NCBI RefSeq assembly: GCF_026991475.1
Contig: NZ_JALXBK010000047.1
Coordinates: 1-64,000, forward strand
DNA length: 64,000 nt
Direction: 5' to 3'
Source of the DNA: Sulfurimonas sp.
GTDB taxonomy: Bacteria; Campylobacterota; Campylobacteria; Campylobacterales; Sulfurimonadaceae
Part shown: piece by piece, positions 1-7,353 of the stretch
Layout: each line of letters starts with the position of its first letter
Position numbering within the stretch: the stretch's first letter is position 1
Translations under genes and position numbers: made by a program
Notes under the pieces: model-generated
The model's input: the letters and a program-made list of their open reading frames with translations, nothing else
Databases searched by the model: none
What the model was told of the DNA's origin: nothing

Positions 1-1
1 T

Positions 2-169
2 TCTCAAAAGCTTCTACTTGAAGTCTCTCTAGCCCTTTTAAACAAGGTCTCTCTGTTTGTGGATGGGAATTATAGAGAAGTGATGCTTAATAGTTACTTA
101 ATGCGTTGGGAAATTTGGGGAGAATTTGAAATTCCTTTTCCAAGTACCCTTTTTACAATCAATTACTAA
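2..169 (+). CDS. C-terminal end of an unidentified protein, 5' part outside the window
   Basis: An open frame runs from base 2 to a TAA at 167-169 (55 codons) with no upstream stop, so it looks like the tail of a gene entering from the left. The visible residues end in an amphipathic stretch followed by EIPFPSTLFTINY. The pattern of a Trp/Phe-rich stretch and then IPFP loosely recalls the C-terminal beta domain of MscS-type mechanosensitive channels. That resemblance is weak and the function is not established. It converges with the minus-strand carboxypeptidase gene and overlaps its stop codon by four bases, which supports a real gene end. Confidence 0.5.
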   Translation, partial: SQKLLLEVSLALLNKVSLFVDGNYREVMLNSYLMRWEIWGEFEIPFPSTLFTINY

Positions 170-2754
170 TTATTGACCTCTATAAATACAGGCTCAGAAA
201 AATTCGGTACATCATCATAAGAGAACACCGCATAATACTTATGGACATCTATATCACCAAAATTATCATAAGTGTAATTATCACTTCCTCCATATAGTTT
301 CTGTCCATCATAAGGGCTACATGGAACTCTAAATCTATTTTTCACAACTATTACACCCTTATATCCATCATCATCTGGATTCGTCCATGTAAGTTTAATC
401 ATACCATCTTCTATTTTTGTAGATAAATCTTCAACTTGCTTTGGTGGATTTTTACGCTTTCTAATATAGTCTATACTTAATGTTGGCTTGTTTATATGTT
501 TTTTATCTATCCAATTTATATTTACAGAGTGACTATTTTCTTTTTCTGATGTAGTGGACAAAATAAACATTGCTTTTGTTTGAGTTTTTGACATTTCAAT
601 AAGCTGTTCTAAAGTATATGTATCAAATACAAATCTTTGTTTTTTAGAATTTTTTACATCTTGAGTGCTAACATCATATCCTACTCTTTCTATAACATTC
701 CTATTTTGAATTTTTTCATATGTCACTTCACCTTCTATAGATTCAATAAGCTCAACATGAAAACGTAAAGTATTTTCTTTTACATTTATCGTAGCAGCTT
801 CAATATCTATATAAGCATCAGAAAAAACGGTATTATCTAAATCTGGAAGATTTAATAAGTCAAACTCAATACAAGCATATTTTTTCATGCCATTTTTATC
901 AAAACCAGAAATTAGAGTATCTTCTTTAAAATTATTTACACTAACACTAAAAACAGAAGATGACTCTATATCTATTTTTGCTTCTTTGATTGTATATGTA
1001 ATATCTAACTTTGGTCTATAGGTAAGTCCTCCACTAAATTTTCCATATCCTATATCCCACTGCATCATTTGTGAAGCCCTATCTAATGGTAAAGAGCTCG
1101 GTCCTTCCATCCTAAAGTATGCTTCTCTTCTTTTTAAAGCTTTTTGAAGTACTTTTAACTCTTGTGCAGCAAATTGGTATGTTCTCCATACTCCTTGAGA
1201 TAGTTGATGTGAACTCGTAGGTCTATCAATATAAGAGAGCATCTTTGCATTTTTTATATCATCAAAGCTATCTATATCATCAATAGTTCTCTCATCCATC
1301 TGTCCAACACGCCATTCACCATATTTTTCAACCTGAACAGCAACTCTATTCATAGGATAAAATGATATTTTTGCTTCTGTTAAAACTGCATTTTCAGGAA
1401 TACTATTTAAGGCAAACCCACATACTCCATAACATTCACCTTTTTGTTCTGAGATACCTACAAAAAGAGAGTTGTTTCCAAAGTGCTCTTGATTTTTCTT
1501 TGTTTTTTCACCAACATAACCTATTTTAGCATCTAAAGGATATAAAATTTTAGAGAACATACTCTCTGCTGGTTTTGTTCTTACACTTAAGACCTGTGCA
1601 TATGGTGACTTAACGCCTTTAGCTTTACATACAGCACGAATATAATAGTAGTAATTGTTAGCACTCTTCAAGTTTGAATCTACATAAGTTTTAGATTTTG
1701 TTAGAGCTATTCTATTTGAAGCCTGTGCAAATCCCTTAAGTTTATTTGAACGATATATTTCAAAATAGATAGTTTCATCATCAGAATAATCCCAAGCAAG
1801 TTCTATCTCTTTAGCTTCTATTGTTTGTGCTACAAAATTTAATACTCTTGGTAAAGCATTTTCTTTTTTATAATTATTCACTTCAGATAAAGCCATAATA
1901 AGTGCTGGAATATTTTCCTCAATATTTTCACTCATATTTTCTTGATAATCACTAATGTTTCTCGTCCCAACTTCTGCCACTAAAGAGAGTGCTCCTTGTG
2001 AATAATAAAATTCTCGTCCGCTTCCAGATATAAGATGTACAGGAGGTTTTCCCATATGTATTCCATATTCACGAGAGGACTCTTTTCTAATCTCTTCTGC
2101 CATATTTCCAGCTAAGAGGTTCAAATCTATAGCGTCATCAGCATCTTCATGAATAAAATTATGCGCGGGGAAGAAGACATTACCTTGCGAATGATAATCC
2201 AGCGCTATAGTAATATTATTATGACCTAGCACGAAATCTCGTAATGCAGCAGTTTCTGGCTCACTAAACGCAGCAGGTCCAGAATAAACATTAGATGTAT
2301 AAGTTTTGTTTGGAGTAAATCCCACACTAAAGTTTCTATTTAAATCAACTCCATAACTACCATCTGGATTTTTTCTACGATTTTTTCTCCAAAAAGCAAA
2401 ATGGTTTCTTGAGTATTCAAAACCATCAGGATTAGCACAAGGAACCATATAAAGTGTTGTTTTATCTAAAATCTGATTTAGTATAGGGTCATAATCTATA
2501 TGTTCAAGTATATATTTGGCAAAACTCAAAGATAATTCTATTCCAATCCATTCTCTTGCATGGATAGTTCCCGTATAAAAAAGTGCAGGTTTATCTAAAT
2601 TAGTTTTTACATTTTTTGTAATACTAACTGCTATTATCTCTCTATTTTCCCATGTTGTACCGATTTTTTCGACTTGGAAAAGCTCAGGATTTGTTTTTTG
2701 TGCAGAGTTGAAAAACTCCACACACTCATCATAGGATGTATATTGTTGTCTCAA
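166..2754 (-). CDS. M14 zinc carboxypeptidase with fibronectin-III-like and beta-sandwich modules
   Basis: The N-terminal 280 residues form an M14 metallocarboxypeptidase domain. H65 and E68 in HAREW and H188 in DYHSQG are the expected zinc ligands. The substrate-carboxylate segment DLNRNF lies at about 137-142, and the catalytic Glu is E261 in LVAEVGTRN. After it come an FN3-like segment (about 305-395), two beta-rich DNRLRE-like modules (about 400-760) and a second FN3-like module at the C terminus. The start is a TTG preceded by GAAGG at seven bases; a stop lies 14 codons upstream, and there is no obvious signal peptide, which is odd for a protein with FN3 modules. It is the last gene of a three-gene minus-strand string, after an ATP-grasp ligase and an M20 peptidase. 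Family is clear from the motifs; substrate is unknown. Confidence 0.88.
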   Translation of the reverse strand: MRQQYTSYDECVEFFNSAQKTNPELFQVEKIGTTWENREIIAVSITKNVKTNLDKPALFYTGTIHAREWIGIELSLSFAKYILEHIDYDPILNQILDKTTLYMVPCANPDGFEYSRNHFAFWRKNRRKNPDGSYGVDLNRNFSVGFTPNKTYTSNVYSGPAAFSEPETAALRDFVLGHNNITIALDYHSQGNVFFPAHNFIHEDADDAIDLNLLAGNMAEEIRKESSREYGIHMGKPPVHLISGSGREFYYSQGALSLVAEVGTRNISDYQENMSENIEENIPALIMALSEVNNYKKENALPRVLNFVAQTIEAKEIELAWDYSDDETIYFEIYRSNKLKGFAQASNRIALTKSKTYVDSNLKSANNYYYYIRAVCKAKGVKSPYAQVLSVRTKPAESMFSKILYPLDAKIGYVGEKTKKNQEHFGNNSLFVGISEQKGECYGVCGFALNSIPENAVLTEAKISFYPMNRVAVQVEKYGEWRVGQMDERTIDDIDSFDDIKNAKMLSYIDRPTSSHQLSQGVWRTYQFAAQELKVLQKALKRREAYFRMEGPSSLPLDRASQMMQWDIGYGKFSGGLTYRPKLDITYTIKEAKIDIESSSVFSVSVNNFKEDTLISGFDKNGMKKYACIEFDLLNLPDLDNTVFSDAYIDIEAATINVKENTLRFHVELIESIEGEVTYEKIQNRNVIERVGYDVSTQDVKNSKKQRFVFDTYTLEQLIEMSKTQTKAMFILSTTSEKENSHSVNINWIDKKHINKPTLSIDYIRKRKNPPKQVEDLSTKIEDGMIKLTWTNPDDDGYKGVIVVKNRFRVPCSPYDGQKLYGGSDNYTYDNFGDIDVHKYYAVFSYDDVPNFSEPVFIEVNN

Positions 2755-2812
2755 AGTAAGGCCTTCAAAGTAGTTTAGTAATGCAATTATACTTTAAAAT
2801 GCTTCTCTTATC

Positions 2813-3730
2813 TTATTTTTTTGTTTTTCTATCTATTAAATCTACAATTAATTTTATCTTTTTATCATTGAAATCAAGACCTAATTTTTCTTGTTCTGGA
2901 GTTGCAAAAGCAGGAATACCATTTACTTCGAGTACTATATACTCCTCTTTTTCTCTATCATATATAATATCAACTCCACCAATATCTACACCAGTCGCAT
3001 TACAGGCTTTTATTGCAACATCAATTATTTCATCATTTGCTTCTCGCATAAAAACACTCCCACCACTGGTTACATTTGTGCGCCAATCATCTCCACTCGC
3101 TTTACGCCCATAACAACTTACAAATTGTCCATCAACTATATCTACACGAAAATCTGTGTTATCATAATCTATAAATTTTTCTATATAAAAATATCGTAAA
3201 TCCATCTGATTTAAAAATGGCATAAGCATATCTAAATTTGCTTCACTCTCTATTTTTGTTAAACCGACTCCACCCCAACCATCTGTTGGTTTATAAACCA
3301 TTTTATCCCATTTCTTTATAATTTTTTTCAACTCATGCCCATCATCTCTATGACAAAGGTTATAATCAGGTGTCGCAATCTTATGATTACGCAAAACAAA
3401 AGAGGTATGGAATTTGTCTTCAGTCAAAGCAAAAGCATCATAAGAGTTTATCATCGGTATCACTCTATTGAGAGCTTGATATAAATACATTTGGTATTGT
3501 GTCTGCTCTCCGGCATTATAAGAGAAAAAGAGATCTAGTTTATTTAATTTTTCGCCATAATGCTCTTCTCCTCTATAAATAATATTGCCATTTTTAGCGA
3601 TTGCATGACGCAAACTAACATCATCTAATGTCTCAATTTCTCTCTCTTTTAACTCTTTAATAATCTTTTTGGCAATTTTATCTCCGCCACCATTTTTATA
3701 TAACCACATACCTATTTTTCTATTTGCCAT
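2813..3730 (-). CDS. RimK/LysX-like ATP-grasp carboxylate-amine ligase
   Basis: Predicted to use ATP to join an amino acid to a carboxylate, as RimK, LysX and MptN do. The C-terminal half has the ATP-grasp signature: the glycine-rich loop KPTDGWGGVGL, RVDIVDGQFV with the following RTNVTSGG, and the metal-binding VLEVNGIPAF near the end. The usual RimK SPG is altered to GIP. The N-terminal third resembles a pre-ATP-grasp fold. I place the start at the ATG at 3730 (MANRKIG) because it has GGGGAT five bases upstream; a longer frame begins nine codons earlier inside the preceding gene. The chosen start overlaps the end of the M20 gene by 11 bases, implying translational coupling. The substrate is unknown, but with two carboxypeptidase-type neighbours an oligo-amino-acid tail is a reasonable guess. 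Confidence 0.85.
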   Translation of the reverse strand: MANRKIGMWLYKNGGGDKIAKKIIKELKEREIETLDDVSLRHAIAKNGNIIYRGEEHYGEKLNKLDLFFSYNAGEQTQYQMYLYQALNRVIPMINSYDAFALTEDKFHTSFVLRNHKIATPDYNLCHRDDGHELKKIIKKWDKMVYKPTDGWGGVGLTKIESEANLDMLMPFLNQMDLRYFYIEKFIDYDNTDFRVDIVDGQFVSCYGRKASGDDWRTNVTSGGSVFMREANDEIIDVAIKACNATGVDIGGVDIIYDREKEEYIVLEVNGIPAFATPEQEKLGLDFNDKKIKLIVDLIDRKTKK

Positions 3731-4847
3731 TGCTATCCCCTTTTTTAAAATCACCATGTTGTATAAAATATTGAAATAATTTTTTGCTTAAATCTATCCG
3801 ACTTACAAAACTCTGTTTATCTGCTCTTTCATGTACTGTATGATCACCATCACCATAAGGTCCAAAGCCATCTAAAGTCACTACACCACAGGAGCTTACA
3901 ATATTTGCATCGCTTACTCCCCCTCTAGCTTCATGCAGAATTTCTTGAGAGCTTATACGCTTAATATCTTCTAGTAAATCTAATGATTCACAACTTTGTT
4001 GCATCACATCCCTTTGAATGCCACCACTTAACTTCGATTTTGTACCAGAGACATAAGAAGTATTTACAATATGATTCACTGCGTTTAGAACCCTTTGGCG
4101 TTCATCAATAGTGGTGTATCGCAGTTCAAAAACCATATGCGCATGGGGAGAAATTGTATTTGCACCTATTCCACCCTCTATTTTTCCAACATTTACTGTA
4201 GTTCCCCTTTTTAAGTCTGTAAGTTTTACCAACTCTTGAAGTTTATAGGAAAGTTCCAAATTTGCATCATAACCATCTGAATAATGGTTTCCAGCATGTG
4301 CTGCTTTTCCCTCAATATCTATAAAAAAAGTACCTACACCTTTACGAGCAGTTACAACTTCCATATTTTTTCCAGCTGCTTCATAAACGAAGCAGTAATC
4401 ATAATTTTTTGCTAATTCGGCTGTTAAATGTTTAGAATCATCACTTCCACTCTCTTCATCACTGACAAAAAGAATATCAATATTTCGAATATCTAAGCCC
4501 TCTTTTTTAAGTGCTCTTAATGCCTCAACTAAGACGATGTTACCGCCTTTCATATCACAAACACCAGCTCCATAAACCCACTTTTCATCAACCCTATACT
4601 CCTCAAATTTTCCTTGAGGAAAAACTGTATCTAAATGACCTAAGAGAAGTAATTTTTTTGAGAATTTATCATGCGAAGAGAGATAGTGTCTATGATTTCC
4701 AATAGCATCACGCTTATGTATCTTTGGTGTATAACCCAAATCTTGCAGCCATGTATCAAATAAAAGACCAACTCTATCAACGCCACGTTTATTTTTTGTA
4801 TAGGAATTAATTTTTACAACAGATTCTAAATCTTTTAAATATTGCAT
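3720..4847 (-). CDS. M20 family metallopeptidase (carboxypeptidase G2 / ArgE-like)
   Basis: A dinuclear zinc exopeptidase or deacylase of the M20A type. The sequence shows H71 and D73 in GHLDTVFP, the bridging D98 in CDMKGG, the catalytic/metal pair E131-E132 in SDEESGS, and the C-terminal DGDHTVHE. The central dimerisation insert begins around residue 175 (GKAAHAG). Length (375 aa) is normal. ATG start with GGAG five bases upstream. It is the first gene of the M20 / ATP-grasp / M14 string. A TATAAT on the minus strand at 4882-4887 and a palindrome at 4932-4949 lie upstream. Carboxypeptidase G2 relatives remove glutamate, but specificity cannot be read from sequence. Confidence 0.88.
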   Translation of the reverse strand: MQYLKDLESVVKINSYTKNKRGVDRVGLLFDTWLQDLGYTPKIHKRDAIGNHRHYLSSHDKFSKKLLLLGHLDTVFPQGKFEEYRVDEKWVYGAGVCDMKGGNIVLVEALRALKKEGLDIRNIDILFVSDEESGSDDSKHLTAELAKNYDYCFVYEAAGKNMEVVTARKGVGTFFIDIEGKAAHAGNHYSDGYDANLELSYKLQELVKLTDLKRGTTVNVGKIEGGIGANTISPHAHMVFELRYTTIDERQRVLNAVNHIVNTSYVSGTKSKLSGGIQRDVMQQSCESLDLLEDIKRISSQEILHEARGGVSDANIVSSCGVVTLDGFGPYGDGDHTVHERADKQSFVSRIDLSKKLFQYFIQHGDFKKGDSNGK

Positions 4848-4881
4848 AATACTCCACTATCTTGAAAACTGATTTTGAGTT

Positions 4882-4949
4882 ATTATACTATGTATGTTTG
4901 AAGTTTGTTAAAAATTTTGATGAAATTTTCTACACTATACATATAGTGT
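4882..4949 (-). promoter_or_regulatory. Promoter and candidate operator of the M20/ATP-grasp/M14 operon
   Basis: On the minus strand TATAAT (4882-4887) is placed for a transcript starting near 4875, about 28 bases before the M20 start. At 4932-4949 is a near-perfect 18-bp palindrome: ACACTATA, CA, TATAGTGT. It would centre about 65 bases upstream of the start point, where an activator commonly binds. It has no T-run and so is unlikely to be a terminator. No regulator is identified. Confidence 0.4.
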
Positions 4950-4992
4950 GTAAAGGGGGAATATTCTAAGGATTTATAGAGCTCAAGAGCTC

Positions 4993-5011
4993 AGAAGAAT
5001 TATTTTCTTCT
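4993..5011 (-). terminator. Weak hairpin at the end of rplS
   Basis: AGAAGAA and TTCTTCT pair across a five-base loop that contains the rplS stop codon. It may mark the 3' end of the rpsP-rplS transcript. There is no strong U-run, so this is tentative. Confidence 0.3.
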
Positions 5012-5359
5012 AAGTTCTTTAATACGAGCTTTTTTACCTGCAAGATCACGAAGATAAAAGAGTTTAGCACGACGAACACGACCGCGACGAATAACTTTTA
5101 TCTCTGCAATTGAGTCAGAATAAAGTGGGAAAATTCTTTCAATACCAACACCGTTAGCACCGATTTTACGTACTGTAATAGTTTGACCAGTACCTTGACC
5201 ACGTTTTGCAATACAAACACCCTCGTAGTTTTGAACACGAGTTTTGTCACCTTCTTTAATTGTTACTGCTAAGTTAACAGTATCACCAGCACGAAAATCT
5301 GGAATATTTTTCTCTGCTGTTTGTGCTTTTTCAAAGTTTTCAATATACTTATTTCTCAA
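5000..5359 (-). CDS. rplS: 50S ribosomal protein L19
   Basis: Large-subunit protein at the 30S-50S interface. The 119 residues show the L19 core: [11 protein letters not shown] near the N terminus, [13 protein letters not shown] with the following TITVRKI, the [15 protein letters not shown] block, and the basic [14 protein letters not shown] tail. The start is a TTG with AAGGAT six bases upstream; no ATG is available nearby. It is the last gene of the rpsP-khpA-rimM-trmD-rplS operon, 18 bases after trmD. Confidence 0.97.
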   Translation of the reverse strand: MRNKYIENFEKAQTAEKNIPDFRAGDTVNLAVTIKEGDKTRVQNYEGVCIAKRGQGTGQTITVRKIGANGVGIERIFPLYSDSIAEIKVIRRGRVRRAKLFYLRDLAGKKARIKELRRK

Positions 5360-5377
5360 GATTAAATCCTTAATTTT

Positions 5378-6076
5378 TTACAGCTTTACTGTAACTTTAT
5401 ATCTTTTTAGCTCATCTGGTCTGAAAAATTTTGTTTTACATTCAGACAAGGCTAATTTTAGTGAGCGAATTTTACTATGATTTCCCTTTAAGTATTCTGA
5501 TGGAACACTTAGGCCTTCATATATTTTTGGTTTTGAAAATGATGGTGCTTCTAAAAGTGGCGTTTCAAAACTCTCAACCTCTAAAGATTGTGAATTTCCA
5601 AGTACCCCTTCTATATTTCTACTCGTTGCATCACATATTATCAAGGAGGCTAGTTCGCCACCTGTTAATATGTAATCACCAATAGAAAAAACTTCATCAG
5701 CATATTTTTCTATAACTCTCTCATCAATTCCCTCATATCTTCCACTCACAAAAGCTATATGGGATTTTTGTGCTAAACGCTTTGCATCATTTTGTACAAA
5801 AGGTTTTGCAACAGGAGTTAAAAAAACAATATGAACATTTTCATCTTTACATTTTAAATCATCCAAAGCATCAAATAGTGGTTGAGGATTCATAACCATC
5901 CCTGCTCCACCACCAACTGCCGTGTCATCTACTTTAAAATGTTTGTTTTTTGAGTAATCTCTAGGATTAAGATAATCTATCTCAATAACATCCTTATCAA
6001 TCGCTCTTTTTAAAATTGAGTCTTTAAAATAACCCTCTATAAGGTTAGGAAAAAGAGTAACAAATGTGTATTTCAT
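5378..6076 (-). CDS. trmD: tRNA (guanine-37-N1)-methyltransferase
   Basis: Methylates G37 next to the anticodon in tRNAs reading CNN codons, preventing +1 frameshifts. The SPOUT-class knot is recognisable: [17 protein letters not shown] and the following [19 protein letters not shown] are the SAM-binding core, and [13 protein letters not shown] is the N-terminal signature. 232 aa, a normal length. Its ATG overlaps the rimM stop by one base, so translation is probably coupled. Order and neighbours match the conserved ribosomal-maturation operon. Confidence 0.97.
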   Translation of the reverse strand: MKYTFVTLFPNLIEGYFKDSILKRAIDKDVIEIDYLNPRDYSKNKHFKVDDTAVGGGAGMVMNPQPLFDALDDLKCKDENVHIVFLTPVAKPFVQNDAKRLAQKSHIAFVSGRYEGIDERVIEKYADEVFSIGDYILTGGELASLIICDATSRNIEGVLGNSQSLEVESFETPLLEAPSFSKPKIYEGLSVPSEYLKGNHSKIRSLKLALSECKTKFFRPDELKRYKVTVKL

Positions 6077-6600
6077 TATGATGCTTCTAAAATATCCATA
6101 GCACCACTCAGCGTGATAACTTTTTTATCTATATCAACATTCACTTTAAAAGGTTCCATAAAAGGAACTAAAAAGTTTTTTGCAAAACCCTCGTTCAGTA
6201 AAATTTCATCTGTTACTATACTCAAATAATTGGTAATACCAATTCTCTCAACTTCATGTACATTACCTAACTTCTTTCCATCTTCGTAAACATCACAATC
6301 TTCTAAATCAAAAAAGAAATATTCGCCTTCATTTAAATGACAATTCTTTCTTGTATCTTCATATGTTGTAAAAAGTTTCGCATTTGTAAACTTTTTTGCA
6401 TCTTCAAGATTTGTAATATTATTCAATTTCACAAGTCCACGACCAAGGTTCACATCACTTAAAGTGACTTTATCCTTTTTATTTATAAAAAAAACTGCGC
6501 CTTTTACAAACTGTTCTGGAAAATCAGACTTAATATGTAATTTCATATCGCCTTTTAAACCAACTGTTTTACCAATTGTTGCGATATGAAGAAGTTTCAT
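6076..6600 (-). CDS. rimM: 16S rRNA processing factor RimM
   Basis: Binds S19 in the 30S head and helps late 30S maturation. The N terminus [20 protein letters not shown] is the RimM beta-barrel signature, and a PRC-barrel half follows ([20 protein letters not shown], then the LVPFMEPF region). A longer frame starts at 6621, overlapping the KH gene by 17 bases. I prefer the ATG at 6600 because the conserved family sequence begins there. The ribosome binding site is weak for both, consistent with coupling to khpA. Confidence 0.9.
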   Translation of the reverse strand: MKLLHIATIGKTVGLKGDMKLHIKSDFPEQFVKGAVFFINKKDKVTLSDVNLGRGLVKLNNITNLEDAKKFTNAKLFTTYEDTRKNCHLNEGEYFFFDLEDCDVYEDGKKLGNVHEVERIGITNYLSIVTDEILLNEGFAKNFLVPFMEPFKVNVDIDKKVITLSGAMDILEAS

Positions 6601-6604
6601 TGTG

Positions 6605-6841
6605 TTAAACTGCTTCAACATTGATTCGATAACTCACACCATCTTTAGCTTTACAGCCAGAAATAACAGTTTTAATCGCACCAATCATCTTACCACTTTT
6701 ACCTATGAGCTTACCAATATCTTCTTGGTTTGCATAGAGAATTATTTGTGTTATTTCGTCACCCTCTTGTACTTCAACTCTTATATCATCCGGATTAGAT
6801 GCTATCAGTTTTGCAAATTGTGCGACAAAATCAGCTATCAT
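6605..6841 (-). CDS. khpA: KH-domain RNA-binding protein KhpA
   Basis: A 78-residue single KH domain. The RNA-contacting GKLIGKSGKMIGAIKTVI (GxxG loop) is central, and the N terminus MIADFVAQFAKLIASNPDDI is typical of the KhpA/YlqC family. It sits between rpsP and rimM, the usual place in this phylum and in Firmicutes. KhpA partners KhpB/Jag in some bacteria; no khpB is visible here. ATG start, five bases after the rpsP stop. Confidence 0.93.
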   Translation of the reverse strand: MIADFVAQFAKLIASNPDDIRVEVQEGDEITQIILYANQEDIGKLIGKSGKMIGAIKTVISGCKAKDGVSYRINVEAV

Positions 6842-6846
6842 AACTA

Positions 6847-7068
6847 CTAACGACCAGTTATCTTTTTAACACGGTCACTCATTTGAGCACCAACACCTAA
6901 CCAATAATCAACTCTTTCATTATCAACTTTAAGTTCTTTTGTCATTGGATTATAGTAACCAATAAGTTCAATCCAACCACCATCTCTTCGTTTACGGCTA
7001 TCTGTTACCGCGATACGGTAAAATGGTTGTTTTTTTCTTCCCATACGAGTAAGTCTAATTACTGTCAT
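6847..7068 (-). CDS. rpsP: 30S ribosomal protein S16
   Basis: Small-subunit assembly protein. [20 protein letters not shown] and the following [21 protein letters not shown] are diagnostic. 73 aa, slightly short as usual for this phylum. The ATG is preceded by ATAGGAAACAAA. First gene of the operon. Its upstream region (7069-7353) holds a 150-bp inverted-repeat element instead of the ffh gene that normally lies next to it in relatives. Confidence 0.97.
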   Translation of the reverse strand: MTVIRLTRMGRKKQPFYRIAVTDSRKRRDGGWIELIGYYNPMTKELKVDNERVDYWLGVGAQMSDRVKKITGR

Positions 7069-7090
7069 TTTGTTTCCTATTTTTTTAATT

Positions 7091-7240
7091 TACCTATTAC
7101 TGGTTACATTTGTGCATCGTGAGAAAAGTAGTTGAAGGGGAAGTGTAAATGAAGATATAAATAAAATCTATATAGTTTTAGCTTCCCTCTTACCATCTCT
7201 ATAGTTGGATGTACACATGTAACCAGTAAATAGGTTACAA
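7091..7240. repeat. 150-bp long inverted-repeat (MITE-like) element upstream of rpsP
   Basis: The left arm, 7091-7118, begins TACCTATTACTGGTTACATT. It is matched by the reverse complement of 7211-7240, which begins TAACCTATTTACTGGTTACA. The arms agree over about 28 positions with two single-base indels and two mismatches. The roughly 90 bases between them also pair partly: GGGAAG against CTTCCC. If transcribed with rpsP the whole block could fold into one long imperfect hairpin. No ORF is contained. It could be a miniature inverted-repeat element or a structured leader. Confidence 0.6.
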
Positions 7241-7276
7241 ATCTTCTTATCACAGAGGTATTGTTTAAGAAGATTT
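7239..7276 (-). terminator. Hairpin downstream of the lipoprotein gene
   Basis: AAATCTTCTTA (7239-7249) and TAAGAAGATTT (7266-7276) form a perfect 11-bp stem with a 16-base loop. It lies about 80 bases past the stop of the minus-strand lipoprotein gene and just outside the inverted-repeat element. The loop is large and the U-run short, so termination is plausible, not certain. Confidence 0.35.
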
Positions 7277-7353
7277 TAATTTCGAGCGAATTATAACTAA
7301 ATAATTCTTAAATTATCTCATTCCTTGTGATATAGTTTCTATAAAAGCATTTT

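Noticed and set aside
3066-3082. A 17-base identity between the ATP-grasp coding sequence (3066-3082) and the left arm of the inverted repeat at 7099-7115
   Set aside because: In 64 kb of AT-rich DNA one or so chance match of this length is not surprising. The copy at 3066 encodes conserved residues of the ligase and has no inverted partner.
4979-4992. GAGCTC repeated around a short spacer as a separate element
   Set aside because: A 6-base palindrome repeated once next to the rplS hairpin is too short to mean anything by itself.
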